Positions 1-11,100 of a stretch of DNA of 64,000 bases are shown here, in pieces. The DNA is from Crambe crambe (taxonomy: Eukaryota; Porifera; Demospongiae; Poecilosclerida; Crambeidae). The notes beneath the pieces were generated by a model. It did no database searches. It was not told the origin of the DNA and saw nothing but the letters and a program-made list of their open reading frames with translations. The DNA lies in the NCBI GenBank assembly GCA_963924555.1, contig OZ004593.1, positions 1,116,001-1,180,000 of the forward strand, given 5' to 3'. Every line of letters starts with the position of its first letter. The stretch's first letter is position 1. A program made the translations under genes and the position numbers.

Positions 1-430
1 CATTTCCTACCATTCTCCACCATTTTCTACCATTCTCTACCATTTTCTACATTTTCTACCGTTTTCTACCGATTTCTACCATTTACTACCATTTTCTCTA
101 CCATTTCCTACCATTCTCTACCATTTCCTACCATTCTCTACCATTTCCTACCATTCTCTACCATTTTCTACCATTCTCTACCATTTCCTACCATTCTCTA
201 CCATTTCCTACCATTCTCTACCATTTTCTACCATTCTCTACCATTTTCTACCATTCTCTACCAATTTCTACCATTTTCTACCAATTTCTACCATTTTCTA
301 CCATTTTCTGCCATTCTCTACCAATTTCTACCATTTTCTACCATTTTCTATCATTTTCTATCATTTTCTACCGTTTTCTACTGTTTCCTATTATTTTCTA
401 CCGTTTTGTACCATTTTCTACCATTTTCTA
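1..430. repeat. 10-bp minisatellite (CCATTTTCTA)n
   Basis: About 43 tandem copies of a ten-base unit, CCATTTTCTA with variants CCATTCTCTA, CCAATTTCTA, CCATTTCCTA and CCGTTTTGTA, run from the window edge to about 430. The array probably continues to the left. A related unit occurs in inverted orientation at about 7188-7240. No coding potential. Confidence 0.95.
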
Positions 431-689
431 GCTATTGCAAGTAGTGAGCAGAGCAAGCTTCCCTACCATGAGGTTAATAGAGATTGAAATTGATATGTAT
501 GTTATGATGTCACTATGAAATACAGTCCACACATGCATATACTCTTATAGGTTCTGTAGTGATAACCCACACTGCAGTGGCTTCACCATGCAACCGTCTC
601 CAAGCACTCATGTCCCTTCTTCTGCAATGTGTTTTGCTCACGAGACTAATATGTAAGTGGATCAGTTGTGTTACTATTCATGGGTATCA

Positions 690-860
690 GGCCTTCATCT
701 CACTGTATACATAATGTTAATAATCTCAATAATATACATACTGTATTAATCTCACTGTATAATATACTTTATCTCACTGTATACTATACTTTATCTCACT
801 GTATACTATACTCTATCTCACTGTATACTATACTCTCTCACTGTATACTCTATATATACC
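690..860. repeat. Minisatellite, unit about 21-22 bp (ATCTCACTGTATACTATACTT)
   Basis: Five to six imperfect copies of a unit containing CTCACTGTATAC. An open frame across it (668-910) is a by-product of the repeat and has no protein-like composition, so it is not called as a gene. Confidence 0.8.
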
Positions 861-1387
861 AGAAATTATACATATATAAGTCATATCTCACTAATAGTAG
901 AATAACTTAAGTCATCATGTATAGCTATAACTTAATAATAATAATTATCAGTTATAATGTATGTTATATAGATAAGAGGCCAATATTAATAAACTAGATT
1001 TGTTTTCGTTTTTTCAGTGACTCATATGCAGTTACAAATTTTAATAAAATTAATAAGAAATCAACAAAGATCTTTAGCTAGATTATAAACAATACTGCAC
1101 TGTATACTTTCAATAATGTATACGACATTCAGGTAGCTATGTATTGGTCAGGCCAGTCCCAGTCAAGCCCAGAACCTACATGCACACACACATCATTCAG
1201 TTGTTGTTGTTTTTTGTTGTTGTTTTAATCCAATTAGCTATCTGCCAAAATGATAATAGTTTTTTGGGGAATGTAATATAAGTTTTTGGGTTATTTCGCC
1301 ACAATTTCCAAATGATTAATCTCTCCATTCTGTTTCTTGCAGTGTAGTGTAATGGTAACCACAGGAATATCAATATAATAGTAATAA

Positions 1388-1758
1388 TAACTGTGTACAT
1401 AATAATTATAACTAGCTCTACAATCTGTGTGGTTGGGGAGTGTGGTCCAATGCACCCCTGTTTCAGCAAAATAAACACTCCCCTACCTATGTCCGGTGCT
1501 GGGTCCACCATGCATCTCTCAGATGTAGTAGGGATTAGCAGGGCCAGGTCAGGCCCCTAAGCTTTTGCAGGCCCTTCAGTAAAGAGGGGAGGGTGGCAGG
1601 TCAGTCTCCTCCGCCCAGATAGATGAGCTCTGCCACGTCTTAGCTATGGGTTTATCTCATGGGTTTAGCCATCTATGGGTTTATCTCATGGTTTTAGCTT
1701 ATATCTATGGGTTTAAGTGTGCATAGGTAACAATTCCAGTAATAGCGACATACCAGCA
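1388..1758. repeat. Left copy of a ~340-bp direct repeat flanking long gene 1
   Basis: The sequence from about 1388 (ACTGTGT...) to CATACCAGCAC is closely similar and in the same orientation to 6783-7118. Shared landmarks include TGTGTGGTTGGGG, CACCCCTGTTTCAGC and CCGGTGCTGGGTCCACCATG. The two copies lie on either side of the gene at 2556-6326. Either they are two insertions of one dispersed repeat or a duplication spanning the gene. The rest of 431-2555 shows only AT-rich simple sequence and the fragment at 1771. Confidence 0.8.
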
Positions 1759-1770
1759 CTACTCAACTAC

Positions 1771-1870
1771 TTGTTGGCTGGATATATAAAACAAAGATGA
1801 ATTCCATTTTCTTCCTTCATCCCTACCCATGTTTGTACTTTTTTGAGCAATTGTCATCCCTACACTTCAT
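1771..1870 (+). repeat. Decayed half of the palindromic foldback element
   Basis: The segment TTGTTGGCTGGATATA...ACAAAGAT...TTTTTTGAGCA...GTCATCCCTACA follows, with many substitutions, the right arm of the near-perfect palindromes at 41334, 42164, 43870 and 48202. Only one arm is present. It is much more diverged than those copies, so the element has been active or present here for a long time. Confidence 0.6.
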
Positions 1871-2555
1871 ATCAATGTTTCCCCTCACTTGTAATAATAT
1901 TGAAATCATCAATTGATCAGTTTATTTCCATTGTTGATGTTTGAATTAATTTTATAATACAATTGGACCCACAAGGCAATTACAAGTAATTGATTGCTCT
2001 CAAGTCATTATAAACCCACTGTCCATGCATGTCAAATCATAAAAATATATACGTAAGTCTGTTGGGTTTCTGTCTGAGCTCATGCAGGTAGCTATATCTT
2101 CATAGGCCTTGCTAGCTAGATTTTCAAGTTGGTTGACCAGTAAAATTTGCCCATGTACAAGATAAATTTAAGCGAGCAAAATATACTGTCATTCAAATCT
2201 TAGCAAGCACAAATTTAATTCTGCACTATTGGCAAATTTTGTGTCAACCAACCTGAAAACCTCTTAGCTGTGCTGCTGCACGATAAGCATGCTCAATGCT
2301 GTAGGAGTAACATAACTCATGACATGCTGATAATGCCATTAGCTTTAATGGCACAGCCCCTAATACTGCATTCAAACAGTGTTAACACAGCATAATCCTT
2401 TGATCCACTCATGCCAAAAATACAAGTTGATAACCTGGTGTATGTAACTTCCTGAGATAAAGGAAGTGACATCACAGTAATTGAAATTTCATACACAAAG
2501 AGTATAAATTGAAGATGGGTAGCTATAGTTAGCATATAGCTAGACATTAGTCATC

Positions 2556-5500
2556 ATGGGTAGGCTACGGTGCAGCAGTTTCCTGCCTTATTTGGCTGTT
2601 CTGTTTCTGAGTGTACTAGCCAATAGCTGTTCAGCTGAAAGTGTGTCCATTAATGATGGTGAGAGTCTGATGAAGTATCTGTGTTCTCCTACTGGAACAC
2701 TCCCTCCTAATACAAACCTTGAGCTTAACAAGGATTCATTTACAATTGATGGAAAACACTCATATTGTCTGATTGAGAATACCACTAATATCACTATTGC
2801 TCCTTCACAAGAACTTCTCAAGAATGGAAAGGATCATGTTAGAGTTGAATGCCTCCCAGGATCTGAGGGATTCGCATTCTTTAATGTCTCGAATCTCACT
2901 ATCAGTTCTATAGTGTTCGATAATTGTGCGGGTATTATTCCAGCAAGAGCTGTAAGTTATGCTGACGGTTTTATATCATATAATAATGCGAAAACTGCTT
3001 TCATTTTCAACCATTGCTATAACTTGACGTTAAATAACTTGATACCTAATACCAGTGAGTTCAGCATAATAGGAGTGAATCCTTGTGGTCATAGCAGAGT
3101 CCACATAAACGTAGCTTCTATCACAGTGCCGTATATGAGAACTCTCTTTTACTACACTGACAGTTTTATGACTTCCTCAAGTTCAAACTGTAATCTACAC
3201 ATTGAAAATAACTCTACACTAGAAATGCCACTAGTTGCTGAACCCATGAAGCAGAGCATTGAAAAACTCGGTGACCATCTAGAAATATCAAAGATCACTG
3301 GGTGGTTCACTCTAATACTATCACAGCAAATATTTGGAGCGATTGTCAACCTAAACATGACACCGACATGTTCTTCACCCATTTGGACAGGCCCTAAACA
3401 AGTCATCAGTGTCTTATTTATTGGAATGACCGATTCCCAAGTCATATTCCAAGGAGTTCTGTACGAGTATTGCTCAAACGCAAGCACCTCATTTCAAGAC
3501 CCTAAACACTATTTCATTCCTCTGCCACTGAGAATCATGTATAACTCAACTCTTACAAATAAGATAGTAACTGGAGTGAGTTCAATCATTATCAAGAACA
3601 CTGCATTTCCACTGTATACCCACACTGTCCCACTAACACAAAATACCTCTTATATTAAGAGACTGCTAGAGATTTGGTCCTATTCTTATATTGCACCACA
3701 TAATATTACACTGGAGAATACATCATGGTGTTTGAAGCATCTTGGATCCAATTCAAACAACTTGAATAAGAGGGGTAAATATCTCATGATTGTTGGAGGC
3801 CTAATTGAAGATAAAGTTCGCCAAACTGTTAAGCCACTCTTTTACATAGATATCATTAATGCCTACATGCACTATACAGATCCACCAGTATGGGGTTTGC
3901 ATCCACTATATATGATCTATTTCGGAAATGCAGTAATCACCTTCAATGGAAATAATCAATTTTTTGCAAATCACAAGTCGATATTACAGATTGCATTCAG
4001 TAATGTGACATTTTCTGGAAACCTTACGATGTGTGGTTCTGGTGAAAGTAGTGCAACCTTTAAACATCAAGGAGCTGCGATGATTATTACGAAAAAATCT
4101 AACCTAATTTTTAAAGAACCTCTTGAGGCTAGATTTTACGACAATAGGGCGATTCATGGAAGTGCTATATACTTAACATTAGCAGAGGATTGTACAATGT
4201 ACATACAACCTAATAGATTTTATTCGCTGGAAAACATCTCCTTGATAGAGATTGCATTCTACTTCAGAAATAACACCAATTATTTCAATGCACCCAACTC
4301 TTTATTTATACATGAACCATTCTCTACCCTCCACTTGAAATCCCCAGCACCTAAATTTTTGTTTGAACCACATGATTGGGATAGTAGACGCACACAATTT
4401 GCATACAGCACAGTATTTGATGTAATATTGAAAGAAATGGACAAACTTGATAAATTCACTTCCCTCCCTAATGGAATATGCTGGCAGTTACATGGAATGA
4501 AATGGGATTGCACATATGTTGATTACTTGCATTCAAGCAATGATCTTATTCTACTAACCCATCATACCTACCCAGGGGAAAAGGCCATTTTTATATCTTA
4601 TCCCTTTGGCAATGTGATCAATGCATGGCAAGTAAGTTGCTCAGACAATCAATTAGCGATTAGAGATCTCGACCATTTATTACATGAATACGATAGAAAC
4701 TTGACTATATCAGCAACATTTCAAAATCAGGAAGAAGAAGAGATTTGTGTACTCATGCGCTGTATTAAAATGTATTCAGATCCTAACGCAATCATTTTTT
4801 ACATAAAAGTCAATGCATATTGTCCTTTGGGCTTTAACAAGTCCAAAGAAGGGTATTGTAACTGCACACAAGCTCTCCATAGCCGAGGTTACAAATGCGA
4901 TATAGAGACCAGGATCATCACAAGCTCGTCAAACCACTGGACGGGATATAATAATGATTCAAGTAATGAAACCGTCTTGTTTACCAGCAATTGTCCACCT
5001 AACTACTGTGACCCGAACTTTCACAATTTCGTGCTGAACGACTCCATCACTGATCTATCCTGTCTCAACAGTCGCACCGGGATCTTATGTGGTCAGTGCA
5101 AGGAGAATTACAGTGCAGTGTTTGGATCTGAGGCATGTTATGATAACTGTACTGATCTCTATCTCCTCACTCTCCCAATGTATGCCTTAGCTGGACTCGT
5201 TCTAGTGGTGCTTCTCTTTGCATTGCGACTCACTGTAGCCACAGGCACCATCAATGGAGTCATATTTTACGCCAACTTACTTGGTCTGTCAATGGATAAG
5301 CTGACAGAAGACTACCGTGGACCATATGCAACATTCTTACGCATTGCCATCTCTCTACTCAATCTCGACCTTAACTTTCCACTCTGTTTTTATAAGGAAA
5401 TGACTCCTGAAGCTAAAATAGGATTCCAGTTCATATTTCCTGTGTACCTCTGGAGTATCGTCATAGGAATGATCATTTTATCAAAACGCTCCATCAAACT

Positions 5501-6326
5501 TTCGAACCTCATATCAACGTCTTCAGTGCAAGTTCTCTCTACATTGCTCTATTTTTCTTATTCTAAACTCCTACGTACAGTGATCGATATCGTCAGTTAC
5601 ACCCAATTATACTCCATAACAGATCATTCTGATACTGAGAACAGCAAGAGAGTGTGGTTTTTTAATGGTGAAGATTATGGCCATGGTGTTCACAGTTTCT
5701 ATCTAGCTCTTGCTGCGATATTCACAGCTTTCTTTCTGCTTCCTTACACTGTTCTTCTCACATTCTCTTCCTCCCTTATGAAGTTCAGACTTTTTAACAA
5801 GGTTTTCAAGCCCTTTGGTGATGCTTATGGTGGTCCTTTCAAAGATAAGTGGAGGTTCTGGTTTGGACTCCGCCTCTGGATCACTCTCCTTCTATTCGCA
5901 ACAAATGGTGCTCTGCAAGGAAAATACACTGAAATTATGCTAACAATTCACAGAATGATAATAATACTGTTCATTCTTATACAGGCATGCTGTCGTCCTT
6001 TCAAAAACTGTATGATAGGATTGGTGGACTTACTTTTTATGCTTGATTATTGGTTGATAATAGCATGCTACATCTTCTTTGGATCGACCTCACTCGCAAC
6101 CTACATCTTAGTGAGTCTAGCACTGATTATGCTACTCGTGATATTGCTCTTTCATATTGGTTTCGACTATCTTAAAACTCCGAATCTGATCTCAAAGATC
6201 AGGAATAAATATGGAAACAGACATGAAATCTTAGATGACAAAGATGATAGAGCTAGTGAAGAATCTGATAGGGAGCTTTTCATAGCAGCTAAAGAGCGTG
6301 AAGACGAAATCATTGATACATACTAA
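2556..6326 (+). CDS. Long multi-pass membrane protein with large N-terminal ectodomain (putative cell-surface receptor)
   Basis: A single-exon frame of 1256 codons. Residues 1-27 look like a signal peptide ending near SCSAES. Residues ~28-865 form a large ectodomain with many N-x-S/T sites. A Cys-rich stretch (from CPLGFN, ~759, to the CGQC motif, ~845) precedes the membrane. From ~868 there are about eight hydrophobic segments, followed by a charged tail of ~40 residues rich in D/E/R. The pre-membrane motif GILCGQCK, the LNLDLNFPLCFY stretch, and D-A-Y-G-G-P-F-K...W correspond in order to GPLCGKC, WNLDFG and the GCYKNGTQ...RDHRW region of the short genes in this window. It is therefore the same membrane core with a different ectodomain. 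No catalytic motif was seen. Ligand and function are unknown. The first Met with a signal peptide was chosen as start. Confidence 0.85.
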   Translation: MGRLRCSSFLPYLAVLFLSVLANSCSAESVSINDGESLMKYLCSPTGTLPPNTNLELNKDSFTIDGKHSYCLIENTTNITIAPSQELLKNGKDHVRVECLPGSEGFAFFNVSNLTISSIVFDNCAGIIPARAVSYADGFISYNNAKTAFIFNHCYNLTLNNLIPNTSEFSIIGVNPCGHSRVHINVASITVPYMRTLFYYTDSFMTSSSSNCNLHIENNSTLEMPLVAEPMKQSIEKLGDHLEISKITGWFTLILSQQIFGAIVNLNMTPTCSSPIWTGPKQVISVLFIGMTDSQVIFQGVLYEYCSNASTSFQDPKHYFIPLPLRIMYNSTLTNKIVTGVSSIIIKNTAFPLYTHTVPLTQNTSYIKRLLEIWSYSYIAPHNITLENTSWCLKHLGSNSNNLNKRGKYLMIVGGLIEDKVRQTVKPLFYIDIINAYMHYTDPPVWGLHPLYMIYFGNAVITFNGNNQFFANHKSILQIAFSNVTFSGNLTMCGSGESSATFKHQGAAMIITKKSNLIFKEPLEARFYDNRAIHGSAIYLTLAEDCTMYIQPNRFYSLENISLIEIAFYFRNNTNYFNAPNSLFIHEPFSTLHLKSPAPKFLFEPHDWDSRRTQFAYSTVFDVILKEMDKLDKFTSLPNGICWQLHGMKWDCTYVDYLHSSNDLILLTHHTYPGEKAIFISYPFGNVINAWQVSCSDNQLAIRDLDHLLHEYDRNLTISATFQNQEEEEICVLMRCIKMYSDPNAIIFYIKVNAYCPLGFNKSKEGYCNCTQALHSRGYKCDIETRIITSSSNHWTGYNNDSSNETVLFTSNCPPNYCDPNFHNFVLNDSITDLSCLNSRTGILCGQCKENYSAVFGSEACYDNCTDLYLLTLPMYALAGLVLVVLLFALRLTVATGTINGVIFYANLLGLSMDKLTEDYRGPYATFLRIAISLLNLDLNFPLCFYKEMTPEAKIGFQFIFPVYLWSIVIGMIILSKRSIKLSNLISTSSVQVLSTLLYFSYSKLLRTVIDIVSYTQLYSITDHSDTENSKRVWFFNGEDYGHGVHSFYLALAAIFTAFFLLPYTVLLTFSSSLMKFRLFNKVFKPFGDAYGGPFKDKWRFWFGLRLWITLLLFATNGALQGKYTEIMLTIHRMIIILFILIQACCRPFKNCMIGLVDLLFMLDYWLIIACYIFFGSTSLATYILVSLALIMLLVILLFHIGFDYLKTPNLISKIRNKYGNRHEILDDKDDRASEESDRELFIAAKEREDEIIDTY

Positions 6327-6782
6327 AAATACATATCAAAAAAACCTTCTACAGTACAGATGACCATGTCTTTGTCATGCTGACTTAACTCATAAGCCAT
6401 TAATGAAATAGGCAGCCATGCACGTAGCTATGTACTACATTGTTATAATTGTTATGATTATTGTAGTAGTTCTACCAACAATCTTTTGTGGGAATGTAGC
6501 TACTTGTAATCTCCGATAAGGGCGTCTGAATTCACTGGACTGAACTACTGGACTGGACTACTGGATTGACCTTTCACCTTAAACTTGACCACAATAATGT
6601 GTTATTGTGACTTAAGCACTGAAGTGTTAACCCTCAGCCTCAGTGTACACTAAGAGGAATGTCTGAATTCACTGCATTGACTGGACTACTTTTAAACTAG
6701 ACCACAATATAGCTAATGCGTCATTGTGATTGATCACCAATGAGCTATTAGTGAACAGTCTAGATTTCATGACAATAAGCAA

Positions 6783-7118
6783 TAACTGTGTGCGTAATGT
6801 AACTAGCTCTACAATCTGTGTGGTTGGGGTGTGTGGTCCTATGCACCCCTGTTTCAGCAAAATAAACACTCCCCTACCTATGTCCGGTGCTGGGTCCACC
6901 ATGCACCTCTCAGATGCAGTGCCAGGGCCAGGTCAGGCCCTAAGCTTTTGCAGGCCCCTCAGTAAGGGTGGCAGGTCAGTCTCCTCCCCACAGATAGACG
7001 AGCTCTGCCAGGTCTTACGTAGCTATGATTTTAGCTATCTATGGGTTTATCTCATGGGTTTAGGTGTGCATGGGTAACAATTCCAGCACTACTAATAATA
7101 GCTACATACCAGCACTGT
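6783..7118. repeat. Right copy of the ~340-bp direct repeat flanking long gene 1
   Basis: Counterpart of 1388-1758, in the same orientation. Short frames appear in both copies on both strands, but they only mirror the repeat. The stretch 6327-6782 between the gene end and this copy shows only short A/T-rich repeats around ACTGGACT and GTTATTGTGA, and no gene. Confidence 0.8.
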
Positions 7119-7187
7119 ATTCATACTGGTATTCCATTACTGCTAGCTTCTATGGTGATGTACATATTATGTATGGCTCATTGGATG

Positions 7188-7250
7188 GTACAAAATGGTA
7201 CAAAATGGTACAAAATGGTACAGAATGGTAAAGAATGGTACAAAATTGTT
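7188..7250. repeat. Minisatellite (TGGTACAAAA)n, inverted relative of the window-start array
   Basis: Six copies of TGGTACAAAA/TGGTACAGAA. The reverse complement reads CCATTTTGTA, one base from the CCATTTTCTA unit at 1-430, which itself contains a TTTTGTACCA variant near 410. A shorter echo (AAAATGGTATAAAATGGTAT) is at about 7397-7422. Confidence 0.85.
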
Positions 7251-7869
7251 TGACATATACCATTAGGAAGTAGATATTCATTAGCAACTGATTATTAATT
7301 TTATCTAAATAATGCATAATTAGAGCATGCAGAGTACTTTTGAAAACTCTTGTCGAGGAGATATCAGCGTTCGTTATATATGCCTTTGTCCACCACAAAA
7401 TGGTATAAAATGGTATAAAATGATGTTGATGAATTTGTTTCAAACTTCTGTCATGTGTCTCAGACTATCTCCATGCCAAATTTCCTGACTATGGTCATTA
7501 TAGTAGTCATGAGTTAAAATTTTAAAAATGTGTAAATAGCTATTTGACTTCTATTAATAGAATCCTACTTTCCTATCCAAGAAGATATCCTCCACAAGTG
7601 CTGTGGGCTGGAGGTTATTACATTATTGCTTCATTGTTTGTCTGTCTTCATCATTCACCACAGGCTTTCTCAAAAGAGCTGTATGTGAAGCCGGTATTTT
7701 CCAAATGCGTGTTAATTTTTTGAGGTGACATTTTAAATACGTGGGAAGTGGACAGGAAACAATCATTCTATTAATAATGGCCTTAGCTGTAGCTACCTGG
7801 GAATGATATAATAATAGTTATGATAATAATTATTATTTAAGTATGCATAATGTGGAGGAGTGAAAAGTA

Positions 7870-8121
7870 TTATTTCAAGATCACTTTTTAAAGTTTTTCC
7901 CTCCTGAGGTCTGCTATCGTGTGCCTGCGTGGATCAAGATCTCGTGCTGGTCAGCCCGCCCACCACAATCTGGAACTGGATGGAGGCACCATAGATCGGG
8001 CAATTAATGACAGCAGATTGGTCTGTTCATAAGATACTGTTAATTTGTAACTCACACTGAAATTTCATTGATGTGATGAATAAATTTTTTATATGCCAAA
8101 AAAAAATTATTTCAAGATCAC
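7870..8121 (+). mobile_element. Retroposed insertion with poly-A tail and 15-bp target-site duplication
   Basis: TTATTTCAAGATCAC occurs at 7870-7884 and again at 8107-8121. The 222 bp between them end with GATGAATAAATTTTTTATATGCC followed by nine or ten A. Direct repeats plus an A-tail are the signature of target-primed insertion by LINE machinery. The insert opens with about 42 in-frame codons (from near 7891, ending TAA after ...DSRLVCS), so it looks like the 3' end of an mRNA or of a LINE. The source gene is not recognised. 7251-7869 holds no gene that I can support. Confidence 0.8.
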
Positions 8122-8167
8122 GCACACTACTAGCTATGGCTCAGTATAAAATTTGCTATATAATAGT

Positions 8168-11100
8168 TTATTTATCGAATTCTAATAGAGTTTCACGTAA
8201 CTCCACAAAAGTGGTTGTAGTTGTGGTTTCCAATGGAATTTCCTGAACTGAAACTTTCGATTTTCTGATTGTATCAATCCTACGCGTAAGAAAGTTTTTC
8301 AGTGCATTGCAACCTAGCCCCTTCGTCTTGTAATAGATATGACATGCGATGATGACAAAGAATGTCACGAGTGCAGCTGAAATGGAAGCAGTGAGGCAGG
8401 CACAAACTTTAGGTGAATTGACTCCTTCCAGGAAGTAAACTGTCGAAGCTAGTAGTCCGAGGTTTAGCAAAAAGATATTTTCAAAGATATTAGCTAGGAA
8501 ATTGAGATATATCCCATTTTTTATGGAAGCTTTGAGCACAAGTAGTACTACAATCACAATAGCAGTAGCAAATGTGTTAGAAATTAAGGAATTATTCTCA
8601 TAAGAGGCAACAAAGGCTACAAGAAGAATGCAGCGTACAAACAGAAGGGCTCCAGTCCAGTAACGATGCTTTCTGTTATAAGGAGCATGGTATGCATCCA
8701 TTATGGAGATGAAAGCTGTACTGTGAAACCACCTCAATCCTTTCCTCCTTGGTAAGGAACGAAGACACTGTCCAAAGGTGAGTAAGAGTGTGTATGGAAG
8801 AAAGAGAACGACAAGGAACAGCAAAGCCGCTATGAAGAGAGGGATGTGTTTACCACTGAGGTAGTCCACATTTCCATCCTGAGTCCAGACCTTTCGAGGG
8901 ACCAGTTCATCCGATGTGTTGTCTGCATCACCTGATAAGACCTCAATGAAATCAATTATTGTAATGATTGTCTTCAGTGTCTTAGCATAAGACAGTAAGA
9001 ACAGAGTAGCCAATACAGGGATGACTTTTCTTCCAAGGAGTCTCATCACTCGTGTGGAGTAGTGACTGAGTATGATGATCAGACCCACTAGTAACCATAT
9101 GTACAGGGGGAAGGCAAACTGTAGCCATGTTTTCTGGTACATGTCCATTCCTGAATAGAAGCATTTCTCGATCCCAAAGTCCAGATTTACCCATGATATG
9201 AAAACTGAGAGTATTGGGTGAATGGAACAGTTATTGGTATTAATGAAGATGCTGATAGATAAAATGTTAGCATAGAATATCAAACCATTGATGAGTCCAG
9301 TTGCAACAGTGATGTCTAAAAGTAGTATGATCAGGACTAGAATCAAGCCCATGACTGCAAATAGGGGAACCAGCCAGAGAAAGCTATATTTATCATTCAA
9401 ACAGTTGATGCATCTAGAACTTCCTATGGCTATACTGAAGAAGTCTTTACAAGCTCCACAGACAACCCCTGAATGGTTACTGATGCACTGGCTGTGATTG
9501 ACGTCTGCTAGTGGTTGTAAGATTACATTGTCTTTACAATTACCCAAAGGACAGTGTTTGCATACTTGGAGTGTTACATTTTGATATTGAAACCACGCTC
9601 TTCCCTGTTTCTGCATTGTCATGACATTGTTATCAATGTGGCATTGGACGTCAGGACCTAGTCTTCCATCACACACACATCTGTCCTTCCCTGGTGTTAT
9701 TAATTGGAACCCGCGTGGACATGGTAGAAATTTTATCTTGACTGTTAATTTATTTATCTCCTTACAGGGTCCATTTGATCTCAGTATAACATCTCCCGAG
9801 ACTTTTCTTGAGTATACATGAAACTTGATACTTTGGCAAGCATTAATCGAGTCATGATTGCACTCTCCCTCACCAAATGCCAAAGCGGAGTCATCGCAGG
9901 TGCTCACAGATGACGGTTTAAATTGCCTGTATTGATCGATAGTTGTAATCATGAGTGTTATTGACTCACCTCGTATAGCTGATATATTCATGTATCTCTC
10001 AGAACAGTCAAATTTTTCTTCATCATCACAAAAGCAAGTGTTTATCACATCTGAAGTGATATAACTTCTAGATATTGCCGATGATATGTTAGCTGATTTT
10101 TCAAAATTCTTCATTCCACGACCTTTTCTCGACCCACAGGTATTCAAGAAACCTCCATATAGAACTGGTCCTTTATAAGCTATATTATCCTTAAAATGCA
10201 ATATGTTATAGCGTTCACCTTTATAAAAACAATGGCGACTTCCTTTACACTGATCAGTGAAATCTTTTACGAATAATGCTCCTCCTAATGAAGCATTGTT
10301 GCTCAAGAATTTCAATATTCCCCTCCTACCAATGAGAAACGACCTTGATAGAAACAGTGCTCCACCTTGTCTTCCTGCTGAATTATTTCCAAAGGTGAGA
10401 AGTGTTCCTTTGAAAAATAGTCTCGATTCATAGGCCATCAATGCTCCACCTGCAGAATTTGCTGCATTGTTAGTAAATACAGCATATCCATATATATTCA
10501 GCAAAATTTTTTCTATGGACATAGCACCACCATTTTCAGCGAAATTTCTCCTAAACTCAACATTTTCCAGCACAACATCTTGTGAGTATGGAGTGATTAC
10601 ACTTATTCCACCACCACTTTGTGCTGAGTTTTCTTCAAATGTTACATTTCTTAGTTTAAAGAGGTCATTAATTTCTCTGTAGGGGAAATAGACTGAAATT
10701 CCACCTCCTGCACGATCGCAAGCATTGGCCAAGAAAATGGAATTAGTGATATTAACATAACTTCGTCTTTCGATCGACATCCTAATTGCCCCACCATCTC
10801 TAGCCGCTCTATTATTCCGGAATATACAATCAGCTATGATGATACTACTTGCTTGCATTTGTATTGCTCCACCATTGTATTCAACTGCTCTATTACTATC
10901 AAATGTGGATCGAGTCAAGGATATTGATGCAATGCTAATGACCCTCATCACTGCTCCTTGAACTGATGTATTGTTTATAAAAAAAGAACGGTTAATGTTG
11001 ACAGTAGAAGATGACTCGTTTTCATAATTGGTATCATCAAGGGAGAGTGCTCTGATTAAATTATCCTCGAAAATGCTATTGCTGATGCTGACTCTACTTA

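Noticed and set aside
668..910. 80-codon frame rich in L, Y, S and I
   Set aside because: Translation of a ~21-bp minisatellite; no protein-like composition.
1197..1511. Frames beginning MVDPAPDIGRGVF on the minus strand, at 1511 and 6902
   Set aside because: Shared only because both lie in the ~340-bp direct repeat. No conserved end, and the frames diverge outside it.
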